Below are positions 41,406-53,284 of a DNA stretch of 64,000 bases, in pieces. Under the pieces are notes generated by a model. That model saw only the letters and a program-made list of their open reading frames with translations, ran no database searches and was not told the DNA's origin. Position 1 is the first letter of the stretch; the number at the start of each line of letters is the position of its first letter. Source of the stretch: Dactylorhiza incarnata (Eukaryota > Streptophyta > Magnoliopsida > Asparagales > Orchidaceae); contig JAWHQI010000165.1 of assembly GCA_033032865.1 (NCBI GenBank), forward strand, positions 3,979,001 to 4,043,000, given 5' to 3'. The position numbers and the translations under genes were made by a program.

Positions 41406-43245
41406 GTCGCCGATCCCAGGAGAGGTCTCCTCGCAACCGGCCCCATGGCGCTCCATCTCCCCGATAAGGTGCCAGGACACTTATCTGATGCTCAAAGGCT
41501 GCCCCGTGCTCCTCCGTCTGGTTGGCTTGGTCTCGCTGCATCCAGATCATCTTGCCGAGAACCTCTATCATCCACTCCTTCATGGTCCTAGTATCTCCGT
41601 GGTCGCCGAGAAATTCTAAGAGGTCACCGGGAGAGGGAGGTGGCGAGATCATTCCCTCCTTATCCCGGGGATCCACTAGTGGGACACGACGGTAGCCTTC
41701 GGGAGCGAAGGTTAACCTTTTCCAGTCATACAAATAATGAGTTCGAGGTAAGAAGGGTAACTAACCAGGTACATATTCTCTGACGGGGGACCGGCGAGAG
41801 GTGCTGGGCTGCCCTGTGAATGGTTGGCTAAGGGTGGAGCGATTTCCACTTCCCAGGGTGATGAACCTGTTCGACGATGTTGGAGGTAGTGGCCAAGTCC
41901 ACAGCGGGATAATTGTTCTTGGGGTCTTTGTCTGCCGAACACTCCCACTCTGGCATGGGGGAAATGGTGATGGTCTCAAGGACAGGAGAGTTGCGCAGGG
42001 TATAGGGTAACACCGTGTTCCCAAAGGTGAGAGCTGCAGAAACTAGAGTCAGAAAAAGGGCAAAAGGTAAAAGTCAGGCGAGATAGATTATATTACCTCG
42101 GCAGTGTTGTCGGGAGGAATGTTGGAGAGGGGGGAGTCTCAGACGCAGACTCCCTCACCGACAAGTTTCACCGGACCATCCTGTCTTTCTTCAGCCGATA
42201 GGGCTTAGAAGGTTCTCTCGGTGACAAGAGCCAGGGAGCGTATCGGGTGGGCTTGGAAGGGTTCTCCCCATATGTAGCAGCAAGGCGATCCATCAACCCT
42301 TGCAAGAGCAGACTTGGCGTCGGCCTCATGAACGCCATTTGAGCAGTGAGATCTCTAAGGTGGAAAAAGGGGAACGGTGATTGGAGGGTAGGAGCTCTGA
42401 ATGCAGCAACTTGGGATATATTTATAGCAAAGTGGAGGGCCCCACCAGAAAGATTCCCTCCAAGTTAGCAAAGCGCTCGCCAAATATTGGGGGTTGGACT
42501 TTTCTTTCTGAGCGTAGGACTCGCTCGCAAAGAGCGGGGATTGTGTACAACCCCGTATTCTCTAAGTGGGTCCCCATGTCCTCAAGGGCCGAGTGGTATG
42601 ATGTAAGTCTTAGAGTCTTCAGGAGAGTGTAGCCCCACTCGCGAGACACCCGCATGGTAACAAGGTGGATACATCAATAGAAGGGCAATTGAGGGGGAAC
42701 CCCACTCGCCGAGCAAGCCAGGTACCTGGCGAGTGGTGCCCTCACGGACCACTCGCCAGTGGGCGAGAATCCTGGCGAGTGGTGCCTTTATGGACCACTC
42801 ACCCCGAAGGTTTTAATAGGGAAATTACCTAGATACCCTTCGTGGGATGTCAATAGCCCTTAAGAACACCAGAGTTAGGTTGTTAGCAGAACAATTTCGT
42901 GTGCGATTTGTGAAACCAAAAGGCGAATTCATGTTATTTGCAGTCCGAACTAGAGAATTTATAAAAAGACCCTTAAGGGAACCTTGGAGGAGATCTGATC
43001 TTTTTGAGCGCTCTCCTCCAGGATAGTTCTTGGTTGGCTGCTAGTGCCCTCCAAGGTGCCCAGCTGAGCATTGGTTTGGGAGGGGAAGCTCTCTAAGATC
43101 ATACGGGTGTGTGGCGGGACATCCTCGTTACAACATTGGGTCTGTTCTTAGTTCTTCATCCATAGTCAAGAGAGTAAGTGAGGGGTAAGTAAGCGCAGGC
43201 TACACCCCCCAGTAGGTCTGAACTCAAGAGACCGATCACCGGTTT
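41406..43245 (-). pseudogene. Intron-bearing gag-like unit, tandem copy 2
   Basis: It is a near-parallel copy of 39193-41405 (for example CTCCGTCTGGTTGGCTTGGT at 41513 and 39463). The last exon is better preserved: RVPLVDPRDKEGMISPPPS and MKEWMIEVLGKMIWMQRDQ, open 41733-41395. Relative to copy 1 it lacks 213 bp (40024-40236), including one whole exon; the direct repeat AGGCGAGA flanks the missing part in copy 1 and remains once at 42076-42083. Its upstream region carries CACTCGCC and GGCGAGTGG words. The protein is not recognised. It is most likely a decayed transposon fragment. Confidence 0.5.
42419..42426 (-). promoter_or_regulatory. TATA box, tandem unit 2
   Basis: The minus strand reads TATAAATATA at the position equivalent to 40580. 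Confidence 0.5.
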
Positions 43246-43684
43246 CAACACACGGCAAACAGTACACTTTTTTTCAAGATTTTGGAAATTCTGATTATTG
43301 ATCTTGATTAAATGCCCCTAGAGTAGTTTCATGCAGAAATTTCAGAATTTTTGGAGATGTCTAGATAGTACAAATTGCATGAAATGTTAGCGATTTCTTA
43401 TGCGACTTGACAATGCATGATATATATTTTCTTATATCTTCATTTTGATTTTTCTAAGCTTTATATTTATCAATATAATGTAAGTTGAAAATGATAGGAA
43501 ATGTAAGCACAAGATATCATGATTCGAATAAGCCAAATAAGCATGATTTAAATGGTTAGTATGAAATGATGTTTATGCAAAGAATAACATAGATATTACC
43601 TAAATAAGAATACCCAGCCTGTATATCTTGGTAAACATATAAAACCTAACATAGATACTAATATTCTTTAGGTGACAATGTTAG
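43246..43684. other. AT-rich spacer, nothing recognised
   Basis: No open frame, repeat or element border is supported here. Confidence 0.4.
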
Positions 43685-43967
43685 TGTAACACCCTCCCTG
43701 TTACATAGCATATAACAGTAGGTCCGGCCGGGACCCTACGCCATATGAGATGAACAGAAGAGCGCGGTACTAAAATTAGCATTTAACAGTTAAAGATATA
43801 ACTATCTCAGCACAGAGTCGCATAACGGAAGCATATAATTTCAATTAAAACCAGTATACACATTGTCCACAATAGCTACTAGGAATGAAAGACATAACGA
43901 GTTCTTTACAATGTTTGTTTACATAATATAGGTGGCTTCCAGACATCGGCACGCAGGCCGGCCACAC

Positions 43968-45191
43968 ATGAACAAAAGTAAACAAAATCTTTGGCCTTCA
44001 AGGACCAGCACAGCACAGCAGCAGGGGATTCAGCCCGCTATCTCCCGCTAGTCTCACGGGACCTGTATAAGAAAATCCACCAAGTGGTGGGAAAACAAGT
44101 AACCGGTCATCTTTAGCTGACCAAGATTTATAACGACCCCACCCCAAACTCGGGGCGGCGGTGCTCCTTCCCTGCAAGTAAGAGTCAGCAATATATATAT
44201 ATATATATATATATATATTCGTAACCAACACCAACGGAGGCATACCAAGCCACCCGCTTCGTGCTCTCAAGGCACACTTTGGCATACTCCCTGAATTACG
44301 CCCTCACGCTAAGTCCTATTTCAACTTAGATAAGCAATTTGAGCTAGTCCATACACACGAAGTTACGACACTCGTCCATAGCCCGGTGCACCGAGGGGCG
44401 ACCTCTTCACCACCACTATGGGAGGGTTCGGATCAGCTAGGCCCGTGCTCAAATACCGCGATTAAACTATGCACGATACGGGTAAGCTTCACCTAATACC
44501 CATTACTTAAAGCTGGGCTTTGCAAATTCCACAGCTTCTCCTGCTGCCAATCCAATCCCCAGGACTTTAGGTAGAACGGAAACACACAATCTGTGTGTTG
44601 GGCGCTACCGTCGGCGCTAACACTAGCGCCCGGTGCTAGCAACAGAACCCAGTTCTGCCCGGCACTGGTAACAGAAGTCAGTTCTGCTGCCTCTGGGAAA
44701 ACACCTCCAGATAACAACACTAGTAGCTCACCTGGAGCTACCGCCAGCGCTATCGCTAGCGCCCGACGCTAGTAACAGAACTCAGTTCTGCTACCAAACT
44801 TCGGGTATTGCCTGGGAAGCACCTCCAGGATATTTTGCTGTACCAAACAGTAAAGAAGACCCGAACCACAGCATATACATAGAGTCTTCTCCACGCGATA
44901 AACATCACCAATCTGGCTCGAACTGTCCAGATGGGCTTCACACAACATGCCTATGCCCGTACTTTCATTCCGGACCCTATATGCAATTTATGGGGGAATC
45001 ACTTCAACCCACCGGAAGATCCGATCTACTAATTAGTAGAAGTCTTCCAAAACATGAAAATCAAAGGACGTGCATGTCCAAAGACTAGGGAGGTGAATCA
45101 TTACCCTTGCAGTTCGTTTCTGCACCATGGTCAACAAGATATTCGGCTAGACTTGACGATGGCACAAACACGCAAGCGATCTACTCCACGG
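43968..45191. repeat. Duplicated LTR-like block, copy 1
   Basis: From CATGAACAAAAGTAAAC to GCGATCTACTCCA it matches 45686-46893 at very high identity. It contains an (AT)n tract at 44191-44218 and repeated CGCTAGCGC / CCGGCGCTA words (about 44600-44770). Confidence 0.85.
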
Positions 45192-45546
45192 ATCTTCCCT
45201 CTACACAACGAAGGCTAACCTCCAACGGATCTCCTTCCCATCTCTCCGCCCACAGCTCTCAGAAAAGCAGAGGGTTTCAGATAAATGAGGAGAGAAGTCG
45301 AATTTGAGGTATATAAGAATTTCCCGCAACCGCCGGCGCTAGTGGCTAGCGCTGGCGCTAGCGACAAAGTCGGTATCGCTCTACCGCTTAAGGACTTTGC
45401 GAGAAATACAACCGCTAGCGCTAGCGCTACCACCGGCGCTATCGTTAATTGACAAACTTCTCGCGAAATGCCATACTCCTCGAGAAAGGACACACTTCTC
45501 GGAAAGTCACTACCGCCGGCGCTAACACTAGCGCCGGGCGCTATCG

Positions 45547-45653
45547 ACATCTCGTCATCTCGACGCCTCGACGTCTCGACGCCTCGACATCTCGACGCCT
45601 CGACGTCTCGATGCCTCGACGTCTCGACGTCTCGATGCCTCGACGTCTCGACG
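45547..45653. repeat. 9-bp CTCGACGYC minisatellite
   Basis: About twelve 9-bp units, CTCGACGTC, CTCGACGCC, CTCGATGCC, lie between CCGGCGCTA words. A shorter relative (about eight units) lies in the LTR at 48459-48535. Confidence 0.85.
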
Positions 45654-45685
45654 GGTGCGCTACCGCCGGCGCTAGCTCCTTACCC

Positions 45686-46893
45686 ATGAACAAAAGTAAA
45701 CAAAAGCTTTGGCCTTCAAGGGCCAGCACAGCACAGCAGCAGGGGCTTCAGCCCGCTATCTCCCGCTAGTCTCACCGGGACCTGTATAAGCAAATCCACC
45801 AAGTGGTGGGAAAACAAGTAACCAGTCAGCTTTAGCTGACCAAGATTTATAACGACCCCACCCCAAACTCGGGGCGGCGGTGCTCCTTCCCTGCAAGTAA
45901 GAGTCAGCAGCATATATATATATATTCGTAACCAACACCAATGGAGGCATACCAAGCCACCCGCTTCATGCTCTCAAAGCACACTTTGGCATACTCCCTG
46001 AGTTACGCCCTCACGCAAAGTCCTATTTCAACTTAGACAAGCAATTTGAGCTAGTCCGTACACACGAAGTTACGGCACTCGTCCATAGCCCAGTGCACCC
46101 AGGGGCGACCTCTTCACCACCACTATGGGAGGGTTCGGATCAGCTAGGCCCGTGCTCAAATACCGCGATTCAACTATGCACGATACGGGTAAGCTGCACC
46201 TAATACCCATCACTTAAAGCTGGGCTTTGGAAATTCCACAACTTCTCATGCTGCCAATCCAGCCCCAGGACTTTAGGTAGCACGGAAACACTCAATCTGT
46301 GTGCTGGGCACTACCGCCGGCGCTAACGCTAGCGCCCGGCGCTAGCAACAGAACCCAGTTCTGCCCGGCACTGGTAACAGAAGTCAGTTCTGCTACCTCT
46401 GGGAAAACACCTCCAGATAACAACACTAGTAGCTCACCTGGAGCTACAGCCGGCGCTATCGCTAGCGCCCAACTTTAGTAACAGAACTCAGTTCTGCTAC
46501 CAAACTTCGGGTATTGCCTGGGAAGCACCTCCAGGATATTTTGCTATACAAAACTGTACAGAAGACCCGAACCACAGCATATATATGGAGTCTTCTCCAC
46601 GCGATAAACATCACCAATCCGGCTTGAACTGTCCAGATGGGCTTCATACAGCATGCCTATGCCCGTACTTCCATTCCGGACTCTATATGCAATTTATGGG
46701 GGAATCACTTCAACCCACCAGAAGATCCGATCTACTAATTAGTAGAAGTCTTCCAAAACATGGAAATCAAAGGACGCGCATGTCCAAAGACTAGGGAGGA
46801 GAATCGTTACCCTTGCAGTTCGTTTCTGCACCATGGTCAGCAAGATATTCGGCTAGACTTGACGATGGCACAAACACACAAGCGATCTACTCC
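45686..46893. repeat. Duplicated LTR-like block, copy 2
   Basis: This is the second copy of 43968-45191, with a shorter AT tract (about 45912-45926) and scattered substitutions. Confidence 0.85.
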
Positions 46894-47170
46894 ATATATA
46901 TACCTAACTTTAGACTCCGCCAAATAGCGCTGCATGCTTGAATCAAGTTGTAAGTCCTGTCATATTCTGTCCGCGAGGTCGTATTGCACCTCCGTCCAGT
47001 TCAATCACGCACTTGCACTAGAACTCCTCTCCACACAGGAGATCTCTAAGGCTTCCAAGTCACTGATCAGATGTGGATCATACAACTGAATCCAGTTGGC
47101 CTGCGCAGAAGACCTCCGGCTCAAAGCATCCGCGACTACATTTCCCTTTCCGGGCGGAATGTCAGAAACC
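46894..47170 (-). pseudogene. Gypsy RNase H end and linker to integrase
   Basis: The minus strand from 47170 reads IPPGKGNVVADALSRRS, the conserved end of gypsy RNase H (P-G-K-x-N-V-V-A-D-A-L-S-R), then linker sequence with WIQLYDPHLISDLEALEI and two stops, to about 46900. It points away from the integrase that starts immediately to the right on the plus strand, so one of the two segments has been inverted. The rest of RT and RNase H is absent. Confidence 0.75.
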
Positions 47171-48266
47171 TGGAGGTTTCCTGAAGTCGTTGCCTATACT
47201 GGAATGGAAATTTGATGACATTTCGATGGATTTCGTGCACGGTTTGCCAAGATCACAGTGTGGGAATGATGCCGTATGGGCGATCGTGGATCGCTTGATG
47301 AGGGTAGCCCACTTTATTCCAAAGCGGAAGGACAATTCAGTTGAAAAGTTGGCAAAACTTTATGTAGATAGTATTGTCCGATTGCACGGTGTGCCCCGTA
47401 GCATCGTCAGTGACCAAGATGGGCGCTTTACTTCCAAGGATTGGAGGCTAATCCACTAGTTGATAGGTACAAAGCTGAAGTTTAGCACTGCCTTCCACCC
47501 TAAGACGGATGGACAGACTGAACGTACGAACAGAACTCTGGAGGATATGCTCCGAATGTGCGTCCTGGATTTCGGTAAGAAGTGGGAAGATCATCTTTTT
47601 ATGATCGAGTTCGCTTATAATAACAGCTATCAGGCAAGTAAAAAGATGGCGCCCTTCGAGGCCCTCTATGGTAGAACTTGCTGCACTCCCTTAGCTTGGG
47701 CGAAGACAGGTGAAACAAAGCTGTTTAAGCGAAAGGAAGTCGAAGATGCAAATTCGGCTATTCAAGCAATTCGGGAGAGATTGTTGATTGCGCAAGATAG
47801 GCAGGCAAAGTACTACAATGCCAAGCATAGAAACGTCGAGTTCGCCGTGGGAGACTGGGTTTACCTAGAGATCAAACCTTTCAAGGGTGTGTCCAGGATT
47901 CGGCGCTTGAAAAAGATGAGTCTGAGGTACCCTGGGCCGTTTGAATTACTGGAACGTGTTGGCGAAGCTGCCTATCGACTCGTTCTTTTGACAGAGTTGA
48001 GTGGTTTGCACGATGTGTTCCACATATCGGTGTTAAGGAAAGCTGTACCAGAGCCTATCCAAGTGCTTGTAGCTAGTCAGGTGTCTATCGATGATGGGCT
48101 GAAGACGCTGGTCACGCCTATTTGCATCGAAGACACTGATGTTAAGCAGCTGCGTAATAAACTGATCAAGATGGTCAAGGTCCGCTGGAACAATTGCGGT
48201 CGTGAGGAGCTTTCATGGGAGCGTGATCAAACCATGCGTGATGAGTTCCCCGAATTGTTCCGATAA
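47171..48266 (+). pseudogene. Chromovirus-like integrase with chromodomain-like tail, one stop
   Basis: Coding begins CQKPGGFLKSLPILEWKFDD without the N-terminal zinc-binding region. The catalytic core has Asp in ISMDFVHGLP, Asp in IVSDQDGRFTS and Glu in [13 protein letters not shown], with 35 residues between the last two. A TAG at 47457-47459 interrupts WRLIHxLIGTK, where family members have Gln (CAG to TAG is a single change). The C-terminal part has [18 protein letters not shown] and [10 protein letters not shown], and ends with the chromodomain-like [19 protein letters not shown] at 48266. The 3' LTR follows. It is likely of the Tekay/Del group. Not functional because of the stop and the lost pol. 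Confidence 0.85.
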
Positions 48267-48345
48267 GGTACGAATTGTTCCCCGAATTATTTATTTGTGT
48301 ATCTTGTTGTTATTTGCACTGTTAAAATTTCGGGACGAAATTCTT

Positions 48346-48361
48346 TTAAGAGGGGAAGGAT
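48346..48361 (+). other. Polypurine tract of the chromovirus-like element
   Basis: AAGAGGGGAAGGA directly before the TGTAAGACCCC LTR start. Confidence 0.7.
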
Positions 48362-48628
48362 TGTAAGACCCCATGTTCTAAGTGCACTCCTCTAGAAAGG
48401 ACACACTTCTCGGAAAGTCACTACCGCCGGCGCTAACACTAGCGTCGGGCGCTATCGACATCTCGCCGTCACGATGCCTCGACGCCTCGACATCTCGACG
48501 CCTCAACATCTCGACGCCTCGACGTCTCGACGGGTGCACTACCGCCGGCGCTAGCACTAGTGTCGGGCGCTAGATCCTTAGCTTCAACACACCTCTAACT
48601 CTTTGCACTTAGAACATGGGGTCTTACA
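48362..48628 (+). repeat. Short 3' LTR (267 bp) with 25-bp terminal inverted repeats
   Basis: It starts TGTAAGACCCCATGTTC after the polypurine tract and ends GAACATGGGGTCTTACA. The outer 25 bases on each side (48362-48386 and 48604-48628) are exact reverse complements. Inside are CCGGCGCTA words and about eight CTCGACGYC units (48459-48535). It is short for a gypsy LTR, so it may be internally deleted. Confidence 0.7.
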
Positions 48629-49579
48629 GTTAGTTTGAAAAGTATGAGATTAATGATATGCCAAAGTATGATAGTGTTTCAATTTATAGACCTAGAATGA
48701 AGTGAAGATTCTATTTGAGTTGATCTTATTGATATCAAGATGATTCTATGGTCTAAACTTGAAATAAATCTCAATACACACATAATACACCAACCATGGT
48801 ATGCAATTATAATATCAATTGTCATCATATAATTCATATAAATATGATAGAAATAGTTGTTTGTAGAAGACTTTTGATATGACATATGATATATAATTTT
48901 AGAGAATTTTAGCAAAGGACATCAATAGATCATGGTGGTGCATGTGAATTCAATATTCATTATGATGGTAAATCCTTTCAATACATTTTAGTGATTTTCT
49001 TTTTAATTATGAATTTTGAATATATATGTGATTTTTGATAGTGAACAATAGTGATGGTTTAGATCATGTTTGTCATCAAGGAGTGAACACAATACAAATT
49101 TTTTTTTTGAAAAGGAAAAGAACATATTGAAAATTGAACTTTCTTTTAGATCTTGAACTTTCTTTTAGATCATGTTTTTTCTCTAATTTTGTTGTTGAGG
49201 GCTAAAGTGCTTAATAGCCTAATAACTTGATTTAATTATAATATCTTGTAGCAAATTTATAGTTCAATTTATATGAATACTATATGATATATATAGGTAA
49301 TGATTTTAATAATAGAAGATTGGTCATTTATAAATGAAAGAAAACTCACTTTTACTTTTGATTTAATTTGATTTGTAAACTTCATTTAGGCTTTAAAACT
49401 CACATTTCAAATATTCTATTAGGTGACCATGGCATGATGACTTAAGCAAAAAAAGGAACATTAGGCATATCATGAAGTAGAGTATTTTGTAATTCATTTT
49501 GATTTATTTCTACTTCATGCAAATGAATGATACTAGTAGATAAGAGATTTATGTATCCAAAGTTGACCATGTGAGATGG
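48629..49579. other. AT-rich stretch, nothing recognised
   Basis: No supported gene. Position suggests the far interior of the minus-strand copia remnant M, but no domain is visible. Confidence 0.35.
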
Positions 49580-50721
49580 TTACTTTGGGTACCCAAATAC
49601 ATCGTGGTGATTTTTGGGAAGACAAAGATGAATGAGCCCTATCAAGTGAGGGTATTGTGTCTTTTTAATTGTGGGTCTCAATTCACATTTTGGTTTGATA
49701 TTAATATAATTCACGTTTCCATGATGATTTTTAAAAGTATAACTAGTAAGAAATTTGTGAACATTCAAGTTAAGTTGGGAGATACCAAATGAGGATCAAC
49801 ATTCAACATGCTTTTATTATTAAACATTCTACTAGATATATGTTTTATGAAATTTGAAAAACTAGTAGATGCTTTACATAATTTTGAGAATAAAGTAGAG
49901 ATAAGATATTTAAAATTATTTAATCCTTTTTGAAAGAGTGATTTTAAAGATTCTAGTTTATGAGATAAAATATTATTTTCTTTTATCAAATTTTCGTTAT
50001 GCTCTTTTGAAATTAAAAGTTTTTTTCAAAATCCTTGAATTTTTCTTTAATATCATTATAATCAAAACAAAGTATAGCGTTTTCAAATGAAGAGCACGAT
50101 GGAGATTCAAACACATCATTTTTGATTCTACATTCACATTTGCTTTCAAAGTTTTATTTTCTAAACATAATATTTTATTAGCAATTTCAATTGCTTGATT
50201 TTACGTTTACCCATTTTTAGTATATGGAAAGTAGAAATAGAAGTTATCACACAAGAAGAAGAATTAGACTTTCTTACAGTGCTATCGGAAGAGGCAAGAT
50301 GTGAACATGAAGTTTCTTTTTCGTCTTCTAGGACTTCCTCCTTTATAGATGAATTTTCATCTTCTCTTAATGAATTGCTCTCTTCGTCTAAGTTAATTTC
50401 CATGATTTCCATGGTTTTGCTATGAGAGAGATCTTCTTGAATAACGGTGGAAGCTTGTATGTCCTTCTCCTTCTGTGTTTGTTCCATACCTGCGAGAGGA
50501 AGATCATACATTTAATCAAGAAATTTCCATATTTTGTATGCACTAGAAAGAAAATATATTAATTTGAAAACTTCATTTGATAGACCACAAAATAAATAGT
50601 GTTTGGCTTTTGCATTTAGATGACGTTCTTTTTTATTTGATTCATCCGATGGTCTTACTATTGCTAAATTACATGCTTCGATATCTAAAGTTTTAATAAA
50701 GTTTTCAATTAAATTTTCCAT
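49580..50721 (-). pseudogene. Copia gag remnant (element M)
   Basis: From 50721 the frame reads MENLIENFIKTLDIE and HYLFCGLSNEVFKLIYFLSSAYKIWKFLD, the N-terminal gag signature of the SIRE-like copia branch; it stops at 50512. The next segment (50511-50161) is Glu/Ser-rich (EEVLEDEKETSCSHLASSDS), followed by decayed coiled-coil pieces (KENNILSHKLESLKSLF) to about 49765 and a remnant at 49768-49580. A zinc knuckle is not recognisable. Multiple stops and frame changes make it non-functional. Confidence 0.65.
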
Positions 50722-50855
50722 CCTTTATAATTTGTCCCTTTAAATAAAGGTGGTGCAAATGATTTTTCTTCTTCATAAAAATTTACCACACTAATAGAAG
50801 AGAGATCATGAGATGCCACATATTCATAGTTGTTAAGACGATTTGGAACAGCCTA

Positions 50856-50867
50856 CCTGTGATACCA
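50856..50867 (-). other. Primer binding site of element M
   Basis: The minus strand reads TGGTATCACAGG two bases after the LTR, close to the initiator-Met type site. Confidence 0.7.
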
Positions 50868-50869
50868 CT

Positions 50870-52064
50870 TGTTGGATCGGTAGGCGCCCTTAGAGGGGGG
50901 AGGGATGAATAAGAGTTTTAAAACTTTTGTTATATTTTGATAAACTTGAAAAGTAAGCAGATTAAAATAGTGATTTATAATGAAGATTTAAATTGTTTTA
51001 TAATGAGTAAGAAATAAACAATTTAGAGAAATGAAGAGTAAATCAATTTCATTACAAAAAGAGACATGATTATTATTGATAAAAATTGATAACAAAACTA
51101 GATTTCTGTGACGCTAGAAATCGAAGGCGAATAAGTAAAAATCCTTTTTTGTTTTCTATTCTGACTGATATCCCCACGAACCGGTGGCTTTAGTCTATCC
51201 TTCCCAGGATATGGCCTCAAGCCGCTCTAGCCAATCCTTCCCCGGATATCGCCCCGAGCACCCCTAGATCTATAACCTAGACCTAGTTGCCAACACGAGG
51301 CAAATTTCTGCCCTAAGTCCTACCCAAACCTAGTCGCCAACATGAGGCAAATTTACTACACGATTTAAAAGAAATGAAACAAATAACAACAATATAAAAA
51401 CTCCCTATATAGATCTCTTGGAGAAGTAGATGAAGACCCGCAGAGTATGATCGTAGTCGATGCGATCTTTCGTCATAACGATGAAGCGTGTTGAAATCTT
51501 CTCCAATGATATCCTTAAGCCTTCATGGATTTGTGGGAGTCTCTCTCCGAATCTTCCTCTATATGATATGGCACGAAGCTCTGGAATTTAGGATCATAAG
51601 AGGATGAAGAAGACGGATCTAAGGGGTCCATTTTATAGCCTTGGAGCTAGCGCATGTGCTAACGCTACCGCCGACGCTATCCCGGTTTAGGAAATATTCT
51701 CCGCGTGAGAATCTTTTATTTTAAGCAAGCCGTCCGTCTTCCTCTTGTGCTTTGCGCTACCGCCTGCGCTACCCGATACCGCCTACGTTAGATTCTACCG
51801 CCTGCATTAGATGTTATCGCTTGGTGCTAGCACCTTCTATAATTGCTTCCCAAAATTGCTCTAATCAGAGCTAGCACCTACGCTAGGTGCTACCGTCGGC
51901 GCTAGTGGACATGTTGGAATTCTGGCTTCAAACTTGGGGCAACCTTCATATGTTATCCTTGAGTCATATGCCTTTGTTTCCTGCACACTTAAACACATAA
52001 GATCAAATACATACTGGATTTGTTATTCTCAAACCTAGGAGATGCGGAAGACCATGTTCCAATA
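50870..52064 (-). repeat. 5' LTR of element M (1195 bp)
   Basis: In plus coordinates it runs TGTTGGATCGGTAGGCG to CCATGTTCCAATA (CA end mutated). It contains ACCGCC and GGCGCTA words (about 51650-51905). Confidence 0.75.
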
Positions 52065-53284
52065 TTTGGTACTGGTCCATTCATCACACCGATGGAAGTA
52101 CGTTGACTCTGGCGTGGTGTGGTGGTTTAGAGGGTCAATAGGTTGTTTTACTGCGGTCTGGAGGACAATCTCTAATAACCCACACCCGACCATACAAGAC
52201 TGGTGGGTTTGCCAATAAGAGTACACGAGAGCTCAAGGAAGTGTACCTAGGACGTGTACTGCGGCGTACATAAGGTCTAGGCTTGGTACACATGTACTGC
52301 GGCGCACGTAAGGTCTAGGCTTGGTACTGTGTATACCCGCCTAGGAGTGGAGTGCCTAATCCACTATTTCCGTAGCCACGATGGAAGTACCTAAGAGGCA
52401 TGCTACCTTCGAAAAGCGAGAACAAAAGGTCTGTGCATGCAGAGTCGTGTGGGTGAGTTGCACCCTATGAACATAGCATAACATATCATAACATACATAC
52501 ATTCTATAGGCATAAGAACTTGCAGATCCTTATTATATAAATTAGTATGGGCTCTTTTAGATAATAAGTTAGAATTTCGGAAACCTTAACTTATACTTTT
52601 GTATGGACATTCATATAAGTTAAGGTACTCTTCTAATGATAGTGTAGTTGTTTACTTGTTACCTTTACTTGTGTGACACTTATTTACTGCTTTACTTACT
52701 ATTTTCTTACTGATGTACTTTCTGCTCACTTACATATATATACTGCCAGCTTAGAATGAATGTGTTCTAATTATATATGCATGCTAGTTTAGTGCCATGT
52801 CACCTGCTTTTTGCTTTACCCCTTGTTGTCCTCTGCTGCATCCTCTCGCTCGATACCTAGGAGTCATGGTGGGGGGGGGGAGGACAAAATAGCTTAGTCT
52901 TTTTTACTAACGGTCTGATGTGGTGGTAACACCAGGAGATTGAGGAGCTGAAACAGCAGTACGACCAATAGGATGCGATGACAGGACTTGAGGAGCAGTT
53001 GTCGCGCATTACCACTACTACTCGATGACAGGTTGTTGAGGGATTTGACTAGCTTTCGCATAGTATAGTGAGAAAGAGTGTCATTCTATTTTGATTTGGA
53101 TTTGTACCGGGCATAAGCCATTGCACTCTTTTTCATACTCATTGTGGACTGTATATATATATATATATGTGTGTGTGTGTACTATGACCGTGGACTGCTT
53201 TTTGTTACTTCTTTTCTTAATTATTGGTCTGTGATATGATCGTACTAGCCGGCAAGATCGACGTCGAGCGGTGCAGGCTAACCT
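52065..53284. other. Unassigned stretch with short repeats
   Basis: No gene is supported. A 38-bp tandem duplication (GTACTGCGGCG through GGTCTAGGCTTGGTAC) lies at 52255-52327, a G run near 52870, and a (TA)n(TG)n microsatellite at about 53152-53180. A short Gln/Glu-rich open stretch near 52935-53030 may be a gag relic. Confidence 0.4.

Larger units (their letters stand above)
43685..47170 (-). mobile_element. Rearranged chromovirus-like gypsy fragments, minus orientation
   Basis: The left edge reads TGTAACACCC, which on the minus strand is the GGGTGTTACA end of a gypsy LTR. Two ~1.2 kb near-identical blocks (43968-45191 and 45686-46893) follow, separated by a CTCGACGYC repeat. At the right edge lies an RNase H tail. 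The order is not that of an intact element, so duplication and inversion have occurred. Confidence 0.55.
49580..52064 (-). mobile_element. Ty1/copia remnant M, 5' LTR and gag
   Basis: On the minus strand a 1195-bp LTR (52064-50870), a tRNA-Met type primer site and gag remnants follow in order. Protease, integrase, RT and the 3' LTR are absent. The solo LTR at 37762 belongs to the same family. Confidence 0.75.

Noticed and set aside
44191..44218. (AT)n tract as an insertion target
   Set aside because: It is a simple microsatellite whose length differs between the duplicated blocks; no element end is there.
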